Shown here: positions 26,881 to 35,736 of the stretch, one piece after another
How the letters are laid out: every line of letters starts with the position of its first letter
How positions within the stretch are numbered: the first letter of the stretch is position 1
Origin: Sporosarcina sp. ACRSM
GTDB taxonomy: Bacteria; Bacillota; Bacilli; Bacillales_A; Planococcaceae
Assembly (NCBI RefSeq): GCF_022346545.1
Contig: NZ_JAKRNU010000007.1
Span: forward strand, 62,001 to 126,000
Reading direction: 5' to 3'
Length of the DNA stretch: 64,000 bases
Position numbers and translations under genes: made by a program
The notes under the pieces: model-generated
The model's input: only the letters and a program-made list of their open reading frames with translations
Told to the model about the DNA's origin: nothing
The model's database searches: none

Positions 26881-27504
26881 ATGGTTAATATGCAGCCGGG
26901 TAATCAAGGGGATCCGTATTGGTTCCCGAAATTACCCGAAGGATATGAAGGTAACCATACGCAAAGCATGCCGGAATACGGAGGTTATGAAGCGTATGGG
27001 CCGCAGGATAGTATGGGCCATTATGAAGCACAGCGTAATCCCTTCGGACCAGGCACGCCGGGGTTCCCGCCGGGTCCTGGATTCCCATCGGGGCCAGGTT
27101 TTCCACCGGGACACGGGGGACCACCAGGGCCAGGATTCCCGCCGGGACCAGGTTTCCCACCGGGGCACGGAGGACCGCCTGGGCCAGGTTTTCCGCCTGG
27201 ACCTGGAGGACCGCCTGGCCGACCACCGGGACAACAACAAGGCGGGCAAGCACCGACATCTCCACCTCCGTCATTTACACCTGAATACCCATCTCATCAG
27301 TTGTTCGCAGTAGATCCAGGTGCCATTCGCGGTTGTCTCTACCGTTACACATTTGTTTGGATTTCAAGAAGACAAGGTTTTTGGTTCTATCCAGTATTTG
27401 TAGGTAGAAATTCTGTCGCAGGCTGGAGATGGCGCAATCGACAAAGAAGATGGGAGTATACAGGGATCTCCCTTGACCAGATCGACAGGTTCTCTTGTTT
27501 TTAA
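26881..27504 (+). CDS. Pro/Gly-repeat (collagen-like) protein with aromatic C-terminal domain
   Basis: A 207-aa protein. Residues 1-55 are hydrophilic and Tyr/Gln-rich; about 57-120 form a low-complexity run of GFPPGPGFPPGHGGPPGP-type repeats; the C-terminal 75 residues are a compact domain beginning HQLFAVDPGAIRGCLYRYTFVW and ending QIDRFSCF with many Trp/Tyr and one Cys near the end. No signal peptide or anchor is visible. This layout recalls spore-coat or exosporium-associated proteins of Bacillales, but I cannot assign a named family. A GGAAGGAG site precedes the ATG, and a strong terminator follows. Confidence 0.7.
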   Translation: MVNMQPGNQGDPYWFPKLPEGYEGNHTQSMPEYGGYEAYGPQDSMGHYEAQRNPFGPGTPGFPPGPGFPSGPGFPPGHGGPPGPGFPPGPGFPPGHGGPPGPGFPPGPGGPPGRPPGQQQGGQAPTSPPPSFTPEYPSHQLFAVDPGAIRGCLYRYTFVWISRRQGFWFYPVFVGRNSVAGWRWRNRQRRWEYTGISLDQIDRFSCF

Positions 27505-27515
27505 AAAATAAAATT

Positions 27516-27560
27516 TCGAAAAAGCGATTTCCTCATGATGGAATCGCTTTTTCGATTTTT
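27516..27560 (+). terminator. Terminator of the Pro/Gly-repeat gene
   Basis: CGAAAAAGCGATT pairs with AATCGCTTTTTCG, followed by ATTTTTG. It lies 12 bases beyond the stop codon. Confidence 0.88.
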
Positions 27561-27682
27561 GCAGTTTATTAAATTTTAAAAAGGGAATGGAAAGTTAAGG
27601 TATGTGCATGCCTGTTCATAAAGTTGAGCATGATAATTATGCAAGTTCGGGACCAAACAACCAAAGGAACTCAGGTGATCAA

Positions 27683-29200
27683 ATGAAAAAAATTTCAAGT
27701 GTATTTTGGATTTCAGTCTTTATTGTCATCATTGCTGTTGCGTATGGGGCACTTGCGCCAAGCAGCTTCGAAGAAGTGACCAACAATATGAAAAACTTCA
27801 TCACCTCTTCATTCGGTTGGTATTATTTACTCGTCGTCACTGGGATTGTCCTATTTTGCATCTTTTTTATCGTCAGTCCGATGGGGCAGATTACTCTTGG
27901 AAAACCGGATGAAGAACCAGAATATTCCCGAATGAGTTGGTTCGCAATGCTGTTTTCGGCGGGGATGGGCATTGGGCTCGTCTTTTGGGGTGCAGCTGAA
28001 CCGTTATCCCATTTCGTCATCAATCCGGCGACCGCACAACCGGGAACCGATGAGGCGTTCAAAGAATCGATGCGTTTCACCTTTTTCCATTGGGGCATCC
28101 ATGCTTGGGCCATCTATGGCGTCGTTGCCATGTGCCTGGCCTATTTCCAGTTCCGAAAAGAAGAACCCGGTTTAATTTCTGCAACATTGAAACCGATTTT
28201 CGGCGAACGGATGAACGGCCCATTTGGTACATTGATCAATGTATTAGCCGTTGTTGCAACAGTCGTAGGTGTGGCAACGACTTTAGGTTTCGGTGCCATT
28301 CAAATCAATGGTGGACTGGCTTATCTCTTCGATATACCGAATAGTTTTTCCGTTCAGATTGTCATCATCGTCGTTGTCACAATCTTGTTCATTGCTTCCG
28401 CTTGGTCAGGACTAAGTAAAGGAATTAAATATTTATCCAACTTCAATATGGTTCTGGCAGTCATTCTACTTGCCTTAGTTGTCATTCTTGGTCCCACTTT
28501 ACTGATTTTCAATACATTCACCGATACAATCGGGAGCTATTTGCAAAATTTGCCGCGCATGAGTTTCCGTGCCGCTCCGCTTGATGATGAAAATCGTGCA
28601 TGGATCAATAGTTGGACCATCTTTTATTGGGCATGGTGGATTTCATGGGCACCTTTCGTCGGCATATTCATCGCCCGTGTATCCCGTGGCCGAACCATCC
28701 GTGAGTTCCTGGTAGTGGTATTGATGCTACCTACATTGCTCAGCTTCTTTTGGTTTTCCGTTTTCGGTGCATCCGCAATGGATGTCCAAATGAAAGGAAC
28801 AGACTTGTCCGGTTTACTGACAGAAGAGACCCTTTTCGCGGTTTTCAATGAAATGCCGATGTCGATGGTCTTGTCGATCATAGCTGTCATCCTTATCGCG
28901 ATTTTCTTTATCACGTCCGCGGATTCAGCCACGTTCGTGCTTGGGATGCAGACCTCCTATGGATCGCTATTACCGCCTAACGGTGTGAAATTGACCTGGG
29001 GCGTTTCCACCGCGGCGGTTGCCATTATCCTACTTTCCGCCAATGGGCTGACCGCACTGCAGAATGCACTGATCATAGCCGCATTGCCGTTCTCTTTCGT
29101 CATCATTTTCATGATGATCGCGTTTTATAAAGCGCTGGATAAGGAACGAAAAGAAATGGGGCTCATGGTGCGGCCTTATGACAAGCGTTATAAAAAATAA
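27683..29200 (+). CDS. opuD: Glycine betaine transporter, BCCT family (OpuD-like)
   Basis: A 505-aa, 12-helix secondary transporter. Seen: [14 protein letters not shown], the BCCT substrate-binding motif, and [32 protein letters not shown], the family signature with the aromatic box and the Arg-containing loop. It should take up glycine betaine or choline-like osmoprotectants with Na+. The start at 27683 ([10 protein letters not shown]) follows AGGTGA; the longer frame to 27602 would add a hydrophilic stretch without a ribosome binding site. It is monocistronic, bounded by terminators on both sides. Confidence 0.94.
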   Translation: MKKISSVFWISVFIVIIAVAYGALAPSSFEEVTNNMKNFITSSFGWYYLLVVTGIVLFCIFFIVSPMGQITLGKPDEEPEYSRMSWFAMLFSAGMGIGLVFWGAAEPLSHFVINPATAQPGTDEAFKESMRFTFFHWGIHAWAIYGVVAMCLAYFQFRKEEPGLISATLKPIFGERMNGPFGTLINVLAVVATVVGVATTLGFGAIQINGGLAYLFDIPNSFSVQIVIIVVVTILFIASAWSGLSKGIKYLSNFNMVLAVILLALVVILGPTLLIFNTFTDTIGSYLQNLPRMSFRAAPLDDENRAWINSWTIFYWAWWISWAPFVGIFIARVSRGRTIREFLVVVLMLPTLLSFFWFSVFGASAMDVQMKGTDLSGLLTEETLFAVFNEMPMSMVLSIIAVILIAIFFITSADSATFVLGMQTSYGSLLPPNGVKLTWGVSTAAVAIILLSANGLTALQNALIIAALPFSFVIIFMMIAFYKALDKERKEMGLMVRPYDKRYKK

Positions 29201-29210
29201 AATGAAAAGG

Positions 29211-29246
29211 CCAAGATCGAACGCTTTTCCCGATCTTGGTTTTTTA
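29211..29246 (+). terminator. Terminator of the BCCT transporter gene
   Basis: CCAAGATCG and CGATCTTGG pair across an 11-base loop and are followed by TTTTTTATT. Confidence 0.95.
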
Positions 29247-29327
29247 TTGTTAAATCTCTATTGTTCCCACCTTGTGCATGTGCACCGGAACTCAGTGCAT
29301 ATAATTTGAAAACGACAATGGTTGGGA

Positions 29328-30023
29328 ATGATCAAATTGACAATCATCGTACTAGGTATATTTCTCTTCCTCAGTGTAAGTATCGGAGGTATAATCGCCT
29401 GGACGTTAGCAGGGCTATTCAAAGACAAAATTGGAGGATGTTCACTGTTATGTGGGGGATTTTTAATAGGCTTATTAACACTTGATATCATTCCATCCGC
29501 TTGGGGTGCTTACTCCCCGTTCGGCTTATTGCTTGGAGGACTTCTCGGTTTCTTCTTTTTCCTTGTCCTCCATTCCATGTGCAATCATTCCCATACTTCC
29601 TCGCTCTATTTGCTAACCGTCGCGTTGTTCATCCATACGATTCCGCTCAGCGTGACAATCGGAAGTTTACTGGATGATCCGGCTCTTGGCTTAACAATGA
29701 CAACTTCCACCATCCTGCATCACCTACCTGAAGGTTTTGCCCTTGCGACAGTTGCCCTGTCCACAGGGAATAAATGGGGAAGTTTGACGCTTTGTTTTAT
29801 TGGCTTATCCATTTGTTTCGCGTCGTTCATTTGGATCGGTCAACAAGCCTCTCTATCACTCAAGATTCAAAGCATACTCATGGGTGTGTCCATCAGTCTA
29901 ATCGGCTGTACAAGTATAAAGGAGTTTATTGGGCAATACATACGAACCGTGCCTTTACCAGCTTTTCTAACCTATTTTGGCGTAGGATACTCGTTCAGCG
30001 GCTTGTTCCACTTATTGCTTTAA
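29328..30023 (+). CDS. ZIP-like metal transporter family protein
   Basis: A 231-aa protein with seven or eight membrane helices. The key motif is TILHHLPEGFALATVAL, matching the H-x-x-P-E-G metal site of ZIP transporters, and an earlier helix carries ALFIHTIPLSVTIG, which holds another His. A small HSMCNHSHTSS loop is His-rich. It may move Zn or Fe. The start is uncertain because no good ribosome binding site is seen; ATG at 29328 is used and an in-frame TTG lies two codons upstream. It is shorter than many ZIP proteins and lies alone between two terminators. Confidence 0.75.
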   Translation: MIKLTIIVLGIFLFLSVSIGGIIAWTLAGLFKDKIGGCSLLCGGFLIGLLTLDIIPSAWGAYSPFGLLLGGLLGFFFFLVLHSMCNHSHTSSLYLLTVALFIHTIPLSVTIGSLLDDPALGLTMTTSTILHHLPEGFALATVALSTGNKWGSLTLCFIGLSICFASFIWIGQQASLSLKIQSILMGVSISLIGCTSIKEFIGQYIRTVPLPAFLTYFGVGYSFSGLFHLLL

Positions 30024-30066
30024 AAAGGCTACCCACCCAATCAACATAGTGATCGGGCGGGTAGCC
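30022..30066 (-). terminator. Terminator of dctP
   Basis: On the minus strand GGCTACCCGCCC and GGGTGGGTAGCC pair (one mismatch) and are followed by TTTTTAAA. It lies 26 bases beyond the dctP stop and also trails the convergent ZIP-like gene. Confidence 0.85.
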
Positions 30067-30091
30067 AACATACATAGTAGCACTGCATTCT

Positions 30092-31387
30092 TTATTTGAT
30101 TGTCGTATTCAAAACAGCAGCTTGACCTGCTTTCTTCAATGCTTTCATTTCTGTGATGGCTTCCTTATGTTTCGTTTCATCAAACTCGTTTACACTTTTC
30201 GCGACTACCAATGTAGCGATTCCGTTTCCAATCAGATTCACAATCGCACGACCTTCACTCATGAAACGGTCCACGCCAAGCAGCAATGCCAACCCTTCAA
30301 GCGGAATGATTTGGAGGGCGGCCAATGTGGACGCTAGTACGATAAATCCGCCGCCCGTAACAGCCGCAGCTCCTTTAGACGTTAACATCAGAATGAGAAT
30401 GACTGTAATTTGCTGCCCGATTGTTAGATCTACACCGAAGACTTGTGCCAAAAAGACGACTGCCATGGATAGATAAATCGATGTACCATCCAAGTTAAAG
30501 GAATAACCTGTCGGGATGACAAGACCGACGACCGATTTGGAAGCTCCGTAACGTTCCATTTTTTCCATCATTCTAGGAAGAACAGATTCCGAAGAACTCG
30601 TTCCTAACACAATCAATAATTCGTCTTTGATGAATTTCAAGTATTTCCATAAGCTGATGCCATTCATCTTACAAATGATATTCAAGACGATGAAAATGAA
30701 TAAAAACATCGTAATATAGACGGACATCATTAATTTGCCAAGCGGGACGAGCGAAGTGAGCCCGTAATGGCCGATTGTATACGCCATCGCCGCGAATGCC
30801 CCAATCGGAGCGGCTCTCATCACATAGCCGATAATTTTAAAGAAGACAAGTGATAGCTTATCCAAAAACTCAATAACAATTTTCCCTTTTTCCCCGAGTG
30901 CTGCAAGACCGACTCCGAACAAAATAGAGAAGAATAATACTTGTAAAATATCCCCTTTAGCAAATGCATCGACCATATTGGACGGGACAATCTGTGTAAC
31001 AAACTCAATCCAGTTAATACTCGCTCCGCCCTCGGCCGTATATTTGGATACATCCCCTTTTTCCAGCTCATCATAGTTAAGACCTGCTCCTGGTTTCACA
31101 AGATTCACGACGATTAAACCAATGACAAGTGCAATCGTTGTCACAATCTCAAAATAAATGAGCGCTTTACCGCCAACTTTCCCAACCTTTTTCATATCCC
31201 CCATTTTGGCGATTCCTAAAGCAATCGTTAGGAATATGATAGGCGCGATAACCATTTTAACAGCATTGATAAATGTATCTCCGAGCGGTTTCATCTCTTT
31301 TCCGACATTTGGCCAGACAAGCCCGACGATGACCCCGATAACGATTGCTAATAAAACTTGAACCGTTAGATTCTTAAGTAACTTCAT
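30092..31387 (-). CDS. dctP: Dicarboxylate:cation symporter (DAACS family)
   Basis: A 431-aa GltPh-fold transporter. Seen: GTSSSESVLPRMMEKMER (hairpin 1 with the serine-rich tip), SFNLDGTSIYLSM (helix 7, NxDGT) and TSKGAAAVTGGGFIVLAS (hairpin 2). The IIPLEGLALLLGVDRFMSEGRAIVNLIGN segment has the Arg of the C4-dicarboxylate carriers (DctA/DctP), so succinate, fumarate and malate are the likely cargo. It lies downstream of dctS-dctR and has its own promoter region with a consensus CcpA site. GGGGGAG precedes the ATG. Confidence 0.93.
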   Translation of the reverse strand: MKLLKNLTVQVLLAIVIGVIVGLVWPNVGKEMKPLGDTFINAVKMVIAPIIFLTIALGIAKMGDMKKVGKVGGKALIYFEIVTTIALVIGLIVVNLVKPGAGLNYDELEKGDVSKYTAEGGASINWIEFVTQIVPSNMVDAFAKGDILQVLFFSILFGVGLAALGEKGKIVIEFLDKLSLVFFKIIGYVMRAAPIGAFAAMAYTIGHYGLTSLVPLGKLMMSVYITMFLFIFIVLNIICKMNGISLWKYLKFIKDELLIVLGTSSSESVLPRMMEKMERYGASKSVVGLVIPTGYSFNLDGTSIYLSMAVVFLAQVFGVDLTIGQQITVILILMLTSKGAAAVTGGGFIVLASTLAALQIIPLEGLALLLGVDRFMSEGRAIVNLIGNGIATLVVAKSVNEFDETKHKEAITEMKALKKAGQAAVLNTTIK

Positions 31388-31434
31388 ATTTTCTCCCCCT
31401 TTTGAAAGCTGAACATTTCACTAATTAATTAGAA

Positions 31435-31449
31435 TGATAACGCTTCCAA
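31435..31449. promoter_or_regulatory. CcpA (cre) site in the dctP promoter
   Basis: The minus strand reads TTGGAAGCGTTATCA, agreeing with the cre consensus WTGNAARCGNWWWCA at every position. TTGGAA can also serve as -35 with TAATTA 16 bases on as -10, so CcpA binding would block the promoter. Repeats AGACCAAAA at about 31488-31499 may bind DctR. Confidence 0.85.
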
Positions 31450-31499
31450 CAAGAGGTGAGAAGTTTCTGGTCATAACGGCTATTTTGGTCTTTTTGGTC

Positions 31500-32198
31500 T
31501 CACTTATGATCATTATTGCGGACGTAACGATTGACAGGTCGCCCGACGCCACCATACTGCACATCAAGCGTGATCCCGCCGCTTTTTTCTAAATAATCCA
31601 AGTAACGGCGGGCGGTGACTCGGGCGATGCCGATTGCGTTTGCCACCTCTTCGGCAGAACGAGGCTCGTCTTGACGATCGATATAATGTGTAATTTCATT
31701 TAAGGTGAATTCATTCAACCCCTTCGGCAAATGATTGCCCGTGTTGCGGTTTGAAGACTGAGCATGCAGCAATAAATCCAGCTGTTCCTGCGATATCGTT
31801 TCAGTCTCGCGTAAGCTGTTTCTATACTTCTGATACTTCTCTAATGCTTGTTGGATGCGATGGATTTTAAACGGTTTAATAATATAATCCATCGCTCCAT
31901 TTTGAAGCATCAGTTTAATGGTTTCGCTGTCCTTGGCAGCTGATACAACAATCACGTCAGCCTTCAATTGTAGCTTTCTGAATTCCTGCAACGTCTTCTT
32001 TCCATCTTTTTTCGGCATATAGATATCCAATATGACGAGATCCGGACTCAATTTTTTCACAAGCGCAATGCCCTCTTCACCGTTGTTCGCAACGCCTACG
32101 ATTCGAAAGCCTTTCACACTTTCGATAAATTCTCGATTCACTTCCTGCACCATTGGATCGTCTTCGATCAACAGCACCTTGATTTCATCTTTCCCCAC
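31500..32198 (-). CDS. dctR: Response regulator of C4-dicarboxylate uptake (DctR)
   Basis: A 232-aa CitB/DctR-type regulator. The receiver domain has the acidic pocket D13/D14, phospho-acceptor D58 in DLVILDIYMPKKDG, and the conserved Lys in IIKPFK. The C-terminal part (RSAEEVANAIGIARVTARRYLDYLEKSG) is the helix-turn-helix of this subfamily, and the product ends YGGVGRPVNRYVRNNDHK. The start is GTG at 32198, immediately after the dctS stop, giving translational coupling. Phosphorylated by DctS, it should activate dctP. Confidence 0.92.
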   Translation of the reverse strand: MGKDEIKVLLIEDDPMVQEVNREFIESVKGFRIVGVANNGEEGIALVKKLSPDLVILDIYMPKKDGKKTLQEFRKLQLKADVIVVSAAKDSETIKLMLQNGAMDYIIKPFKIHRIQQALEKYQKYRNSLRETETISQEQLDLLLHAQSSNRNTGNHLPKGLNEFTLNEITHYIDRQDEPRSAEEVANAIGIARVTARRYLDYLEKSGGITLDVQYGGVGRPVNRYVRNNDHK

Positions 32199-33788
32199 CT
32201 ATATCGCCCCCATTTCCATCGGGAAAGTAATCAGTATTGAAGTGCCTCCACCTTTATCGGTTGAAACTTCAATGCAGCCATTCCCTTTTTCAACAATCTG
32301 TTTCACGAGAAAGAGTCCATACCCTGTCCCTTCGGATTTGTTCATCGTAAAGCCTTTGTCAAAAATTCTCGGCAAGTAAGCTTCCTCAATCCCAGCCCCG
32401 TTATCTTCCACTAATAGGGCACAGACATTTTCGTTCTGTTCAATACTCAACTCGATTTTCTTATCCTCCACCCCAACCTGTTCGAAAGCTCCAAAGGCAT
32501 TTTCAATGAGATTGCCCAATAATACGACGAAATCATGTTGATCCAATTGATTGGGAAAGGTTGAAAAAAAGCTGTTCTTATCAATTTCCACCGAAATCCC
32601 TAATTCCTTCCCTCTTCCCACTTTGCTTAACAGAAGACCTGCAAGGGCATCATTTTTAATTTTTTCATGTAGAAATTTCGTGACGCCTTCCTGTTCTTCT
32701 GAAATCTCAAATGCAAGTTGTAACGCCTTTTCCGGCTTTCCAAGCTGGATCAAGCCTGCGATCGTGTGCAGCTTATTCATATGTTCATGGCTCTGCACCC
32801 TTAATGCTTCTACAAAGTTTTTTACACCTGTTAATTCTTCTGCCAGCTTGGCCACGTCCGTCCGATCCTGAAAAATGGCTACAGCCCCGATTAATTCATC
32901 ATCTTTATGAATCGGGACGCGGGTGCTTAAAATGACCTTGCCACTTACTTGGATGACCTCATTATAGACCGCCTGATCCCTTTCGACAATTTCCGGAAGT
33001 CTTGTATCCGCTAGCACCGTTCGAATCGGTTGACCGACAAATTTTCCTTTTACATTAAAAATCTTCTTCGCTTTGTCATTGAATACCGTTACAATTTCTT
33101 TATTGTCGATGGCAATGACGCCTTCATTCATCGCATGGAAAGTGGCGATTCTTTCTTCATGCATGCGTTTAATTTCATAGGGCTCCAACTGGAACATCTG
33201 CTTTTTAATATGGTTGGCCAACAAGATCGAGCCGAGCAGTCCGAAAAGCAATGTCAACACAACGATAAATAGGATATCTTTGGATACATTCATCATGATA
33301 TCGAGAAATGCCGGAATTTTATTTCCAACAACAACGACACCGATTTGATTTAACTCCGCATCTTTAATTGGGACAAATGCCCGGATGAAGGTACCGATTT
33401 CTCCTTCCGCCTTAGAAAAATAAATATGTTCTGCAAAAGCCGCTTTTTCATCTTCCCCTTGCGATACTTTGCCAATCCTCTCTTTTACAGGATGGGAATA
33501 CCGGATCCGCTCCATATTCATGACGACAATATAATCCGTTCCATTAATGACGCTAATTTCTTCAATGATCGGGTCCAAGCTTTCCCAGCCCTGCGGTTCC
33601 TGGATGGCATTTCGCACATCCGTCAACTCGGCTACTGTCCGCGCCGTATTCATCGACCGGATGCGCAATTCTTTTTCCTCGTTTTGCTGGATGCTCGAAA
33701 TGATGACAATCCCACCCATCAATAACGAAAAGATCACGACAATATACGATAACAGCATAATTTTCCATCGAATCGATAAAGGTTTCAA
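32199..33788 (-). CDS. dctS: Sensor histidine kinase of C4-dicarboxylate uptake (DctS)
   Basis: A CitA/DcuS-type kinase of about 530 aa. Order, counted from the chosen start: helix 1 (about 10-32), an extracytoplasmic Cache/PDC domain, helix 2 (about 171-191), a PAS domain (215-310), then the H-box in LRVQSHEHMNKLHTI with the phospho-His near 334, and HATPase motifs NLIENAFGAFE, VEDNGAGI and GTGYGLFLVKQIVE. The start is uncertain: the reading frame is open to a TTG at 33875, which overlaps the divergent dctB, while TTG at 33788 gives a normal N-terminus with weak AAGAG spacing. It pairs with dctR. Confidence 0.88.
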   Translation of the reverse strand: MKPLSIRWKIMLLSYIVVIFSLLMGGIVIISSIQQNEEKELRIRSMNTARTVAELTDVRNAIQEPQGWESLDPIIEEISVINGTDYIVVMNMERIRYSHPVKERIGKVSQGEDEKAAFAEHIYFSKAEGEIGTFIRAFVPIKDAELNQIGVVVVGNKIPAFLDIMMNVSKDILFIVVLTLLFGLLGSILLANHIKKQMFQLEPYEIKRMHEERIATFHAMNEGVIAIDNKEIVTVFNDKAKKIFNVKGKFVGQPIRTVLADTRLPEIVERDQAVYNEVIQVSGKVILSTRVPIHKDDELIGAVAIFQDRTDVAKLAEELTGVKNFVEALRVQSHEHMNKLHTIAGLIQLGKPEKALQLAFEISEEQEGVTKFLHEKIKNDALAGLLLSKVGRGKELGISVEIDKNSFFSTFPNQLDQHDFVVLLGNLIENAFGAFEQVGVEDKKIELSIEQNENVCALLVEDNGAGIEEAYLPRIFDKGFTMNKSEGTGYGLFLVKQIVEKGNGCIEVSTDKGGGTSILITFPMEMGAI

Positions 33789-33862
33789 TCTGCATACACT
33801 CTTTTCGTCTTTACGAACTGTAATTTCCTCAGTATGCTTACAATAAGCGAGGAGGTTTATTG

Positions 33863-34921
33863 GTGAAAAATACAATTGTGATTCTATTACTTCTAGGCAT
33901 TATTTTTGCAGGCATAGTAGGCTACCGTTATCTTTCCCCTGACGAAGAACTTCCTTTTGACGATGAACAAGAAGGGCTGAGCGAGCAAATCGTTTTCACC
34001 TTCAGCCATGTTGTCGCAGAAAATACACCGAAAGGACGGGCGGCAGACAAATTTGCAGAACTCGTCAATGAAAAATCGAACGGCAAGATCAAGATTGTTG
34101 TCTTTCCCAACGGCAGCTTGTTCTCTGATATTGAAGATATTACAGCTTTAAAAGAAGGGCAAGTCCATTTCATCGCGACTTCCACCGCAAAAATGGGTGG
34201 CCTTTCTCCGGAATGGGCTGTGCTCGATCTTCCTTTTGCCTTTCCGACTTATGAAGCGATTGAAGAAGGCATACACGGTCCGATCGGTACACATTTATTG
34301 GATTCATTACAAAAAGAGGGCATTTTAGGACTGGCTCACTGGTCAAACGGCTTTAGACAAATCACGTCCAATACCGGCCCTATCCGTTCACCCCAAGATT
34401 TACAGGGACAAACGATCCGCATTATGACCAGCGACATTCTCCGTGCCCAATATGAGTTACTCGGTGCTGAGGCGCAACCCGAATCCTTTAATGATACGTA
34501 TCACTTAATCGAAGCTGGGAAAATCGATGGCGAAGAAAATACGATTTCAAATATTTATTCCAAAAAATTTTATGAAGTCCAAAAGCATTTAACGATCAGC
34601 AATCATGGCTATTTAGGCTACGTCGTCATGATGGATCAAAAAGTGTGGGACCGGCAATCAAAAAATACCCAGCAGATCCTACTTGAAGCGATGGAAGAAA
34701 CAACCGCCTGGAACGATCGGCAAGCCATCAAAATAAACGAAGAACAACTCGAACTTATCAAACAAAACTCATCCATACAAATTCATGAACTGAGTGCCCA
34801 GGAAAAGCTACAATGGAAAACGAAACTCGATCCCCTCTATGATACACTGGCAGCTTCAATCGGGGATAAGTTAGTGAACGAGTTGAAAGCATTAAGAACG
34901 ACTTATGAAATGAGGGAATAG
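33863..34921 (+). CDS. dctB: DctB-like extracytoplasmic dicarboxylate-binding protein
   Basis: A 352-aa TRAP-type solute-binding protein with an N-terminal hydrophobic segment (IVILLLLGIIFAGIVGY) acting as an uncleaved anchor rather than a lipobox. Seen: FTFSHVVAENTPKGRAADKFAELV, DLQGQTIRIMTSDILRAQY with the substrate Arg, and LIEAGKIDGEENTISNIYSKKFYE. There is no TRAP permease next to it. In B. subtilis the equivalent DctB, next to dctS-dctR-dctP, acts as a sensing partner of DctS, and that is the likely role here. The start is GTG at 33863, seven bases after GAGGAGG, and it diverges from dctS. Confidence 0.88.
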   Translation: MKNTIVILLLLGIIFAGIVGYRYLSPDEELPFDDEQEGLSEQIVFTFSHVVAENTPKGRAADKFAELVNEKSNGKIKIVVFPNGSLFSDIEDITALKEGQVHFIATSTAKMGGLSPEWAVLDLPFAFPTYEAIEEGIHGPIGTHLLDSLQKEGILGLAHWSNGFRQITSNTGPIRSPQDLQGQTIRIMTSDILRAQYELLGAEAQPESFNDTYHLIEAGKIDGEENTISNIYSKKFYEVQKHLTISNHGYLGYVVMMDQKVWDRQSKNTQQILLEAMEETTAWNDRQAIKINEEQLELIKQNSSIQIHELSAQEKLQWKTKLDPLYDTLAASIGDKLVNELKALRTTYEMRE

Positions 34922-35027
34922 GAAGAACTATCAATGATCTCCCTACTACGAAATTGTACACTACTTTGTATTTTCCGGGGATTTAAATTGGACATGTAGA
35001 GATGCATGCGTTTGCACAAGCGGAAGT

Positions 35028-35670
35028 TTTATGAGCGCTTGGTAAGGGGCTTTGAGCATTCTTGTAATTTTATGAGCGCCTAGCAAATTCTTTGAGCACT
35101 TTCACAACTTTATGAGCGCATAACAACGGCTTTGAGCACTCCCGTAACTTTATGAGCGCCTAGTAAATTCTTTGATCACTTTCACAACTTTATGAGCGCA
35201 TAACAACTACTTTGAGCACTCCCACAACTTTATGAGCGCCCGGCAATTACTTTGAGCTCTCTCAAACTTTATGAGCGCATAACAACGGCTTTGAGCACTC
35301 CCGTAACTTTATGAGCGCATAACAAATTCTTTGAGCAATTTCACAACTTTATGAGCGCATAACAACGGCTTTGAGCACTCCCGTAACTTTATGAGCGCCT
35401 AGTAAATTCTTTGAGCACTTTCACAACTTTATGAGCGCATAACAACTACTTTGAGCACTCCCACAACTTTATGAGCGACTGGCAATTACTTTGAGCACTC
35501 TCGTAACTTTATGAGCGCCTAGCAAATTCTTTGAGCACCCTTGTAACTTTATGAGCGCATAACAAATTCTTTGATCACTTTCATAACTTTATGAGCGCCA
35601 CGCAACCACTTTGGGCACTCCCGTAACTTTATGAGCGCACACCCAACGACTTTGATCACTTCAAATTCTT
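35028..35670. repeat. Tandem repeat, 16 units of about 40 bp
   Basis: Sixteen head-to-tail units start at 35028, 35069, 35109, 35149, 35189, 35229, 35268, 35308, 35348, 35388, 35428, 35468, 35508, 35548, 35588 and 35628. Each has TTTATGAGCGC and, 20 bases later, CTTTGAGCAC, so the 40-bp unit is itself two diverged 20-bp halves. Units 3-6 and 9-12 are nearly identical in order, pointing to a later duplication of a four-unit block. The period is not a multiple of three and no reading frame is maintained; the array is non-coding. The 34922-35027 stretch before it holds nothing recognisable. Confidence 0.97.
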
Positions 35671-35689
35671 TCATACTAGGAATAAACAT

Positions 35690-35736
35690 AAAACAGCCCA
35701 CCGAATTACCAGATGTGTAATTCGGCGGGCTGTTTT
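35690..35736 (-). terminator. Terminator of the nik operon
   Basis: A 20-bp stem, AAAACAGCCCACCGAATTAC with its complement (one mismatch), has a 7-base loop and A/T ends. It begins at the nikE stop codon and closes the nikR-nikABCDE transcript. Confidence 0.92.

Noticed and set aside
26885..27274. Antisense frames opposite the Pro/Gly-repeat gene (e.g. 129 aa and 105 aa on the minus strand)
   Set aside because: They arise from the GC-rich repeat on the other strand and have no ribosome binding site.
32199..33875. dctS starting at TTG 33875
   Set aside because: It would overlap the start of divergent dctB, lacks a ribosome binding site and adds residues with no membrane or sensor character.
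35028..35670. CRISPR array
   Set aside because: The 40-bp units repeat over their whole length with gradual divergence; there are no unique spacers and no cas genes.
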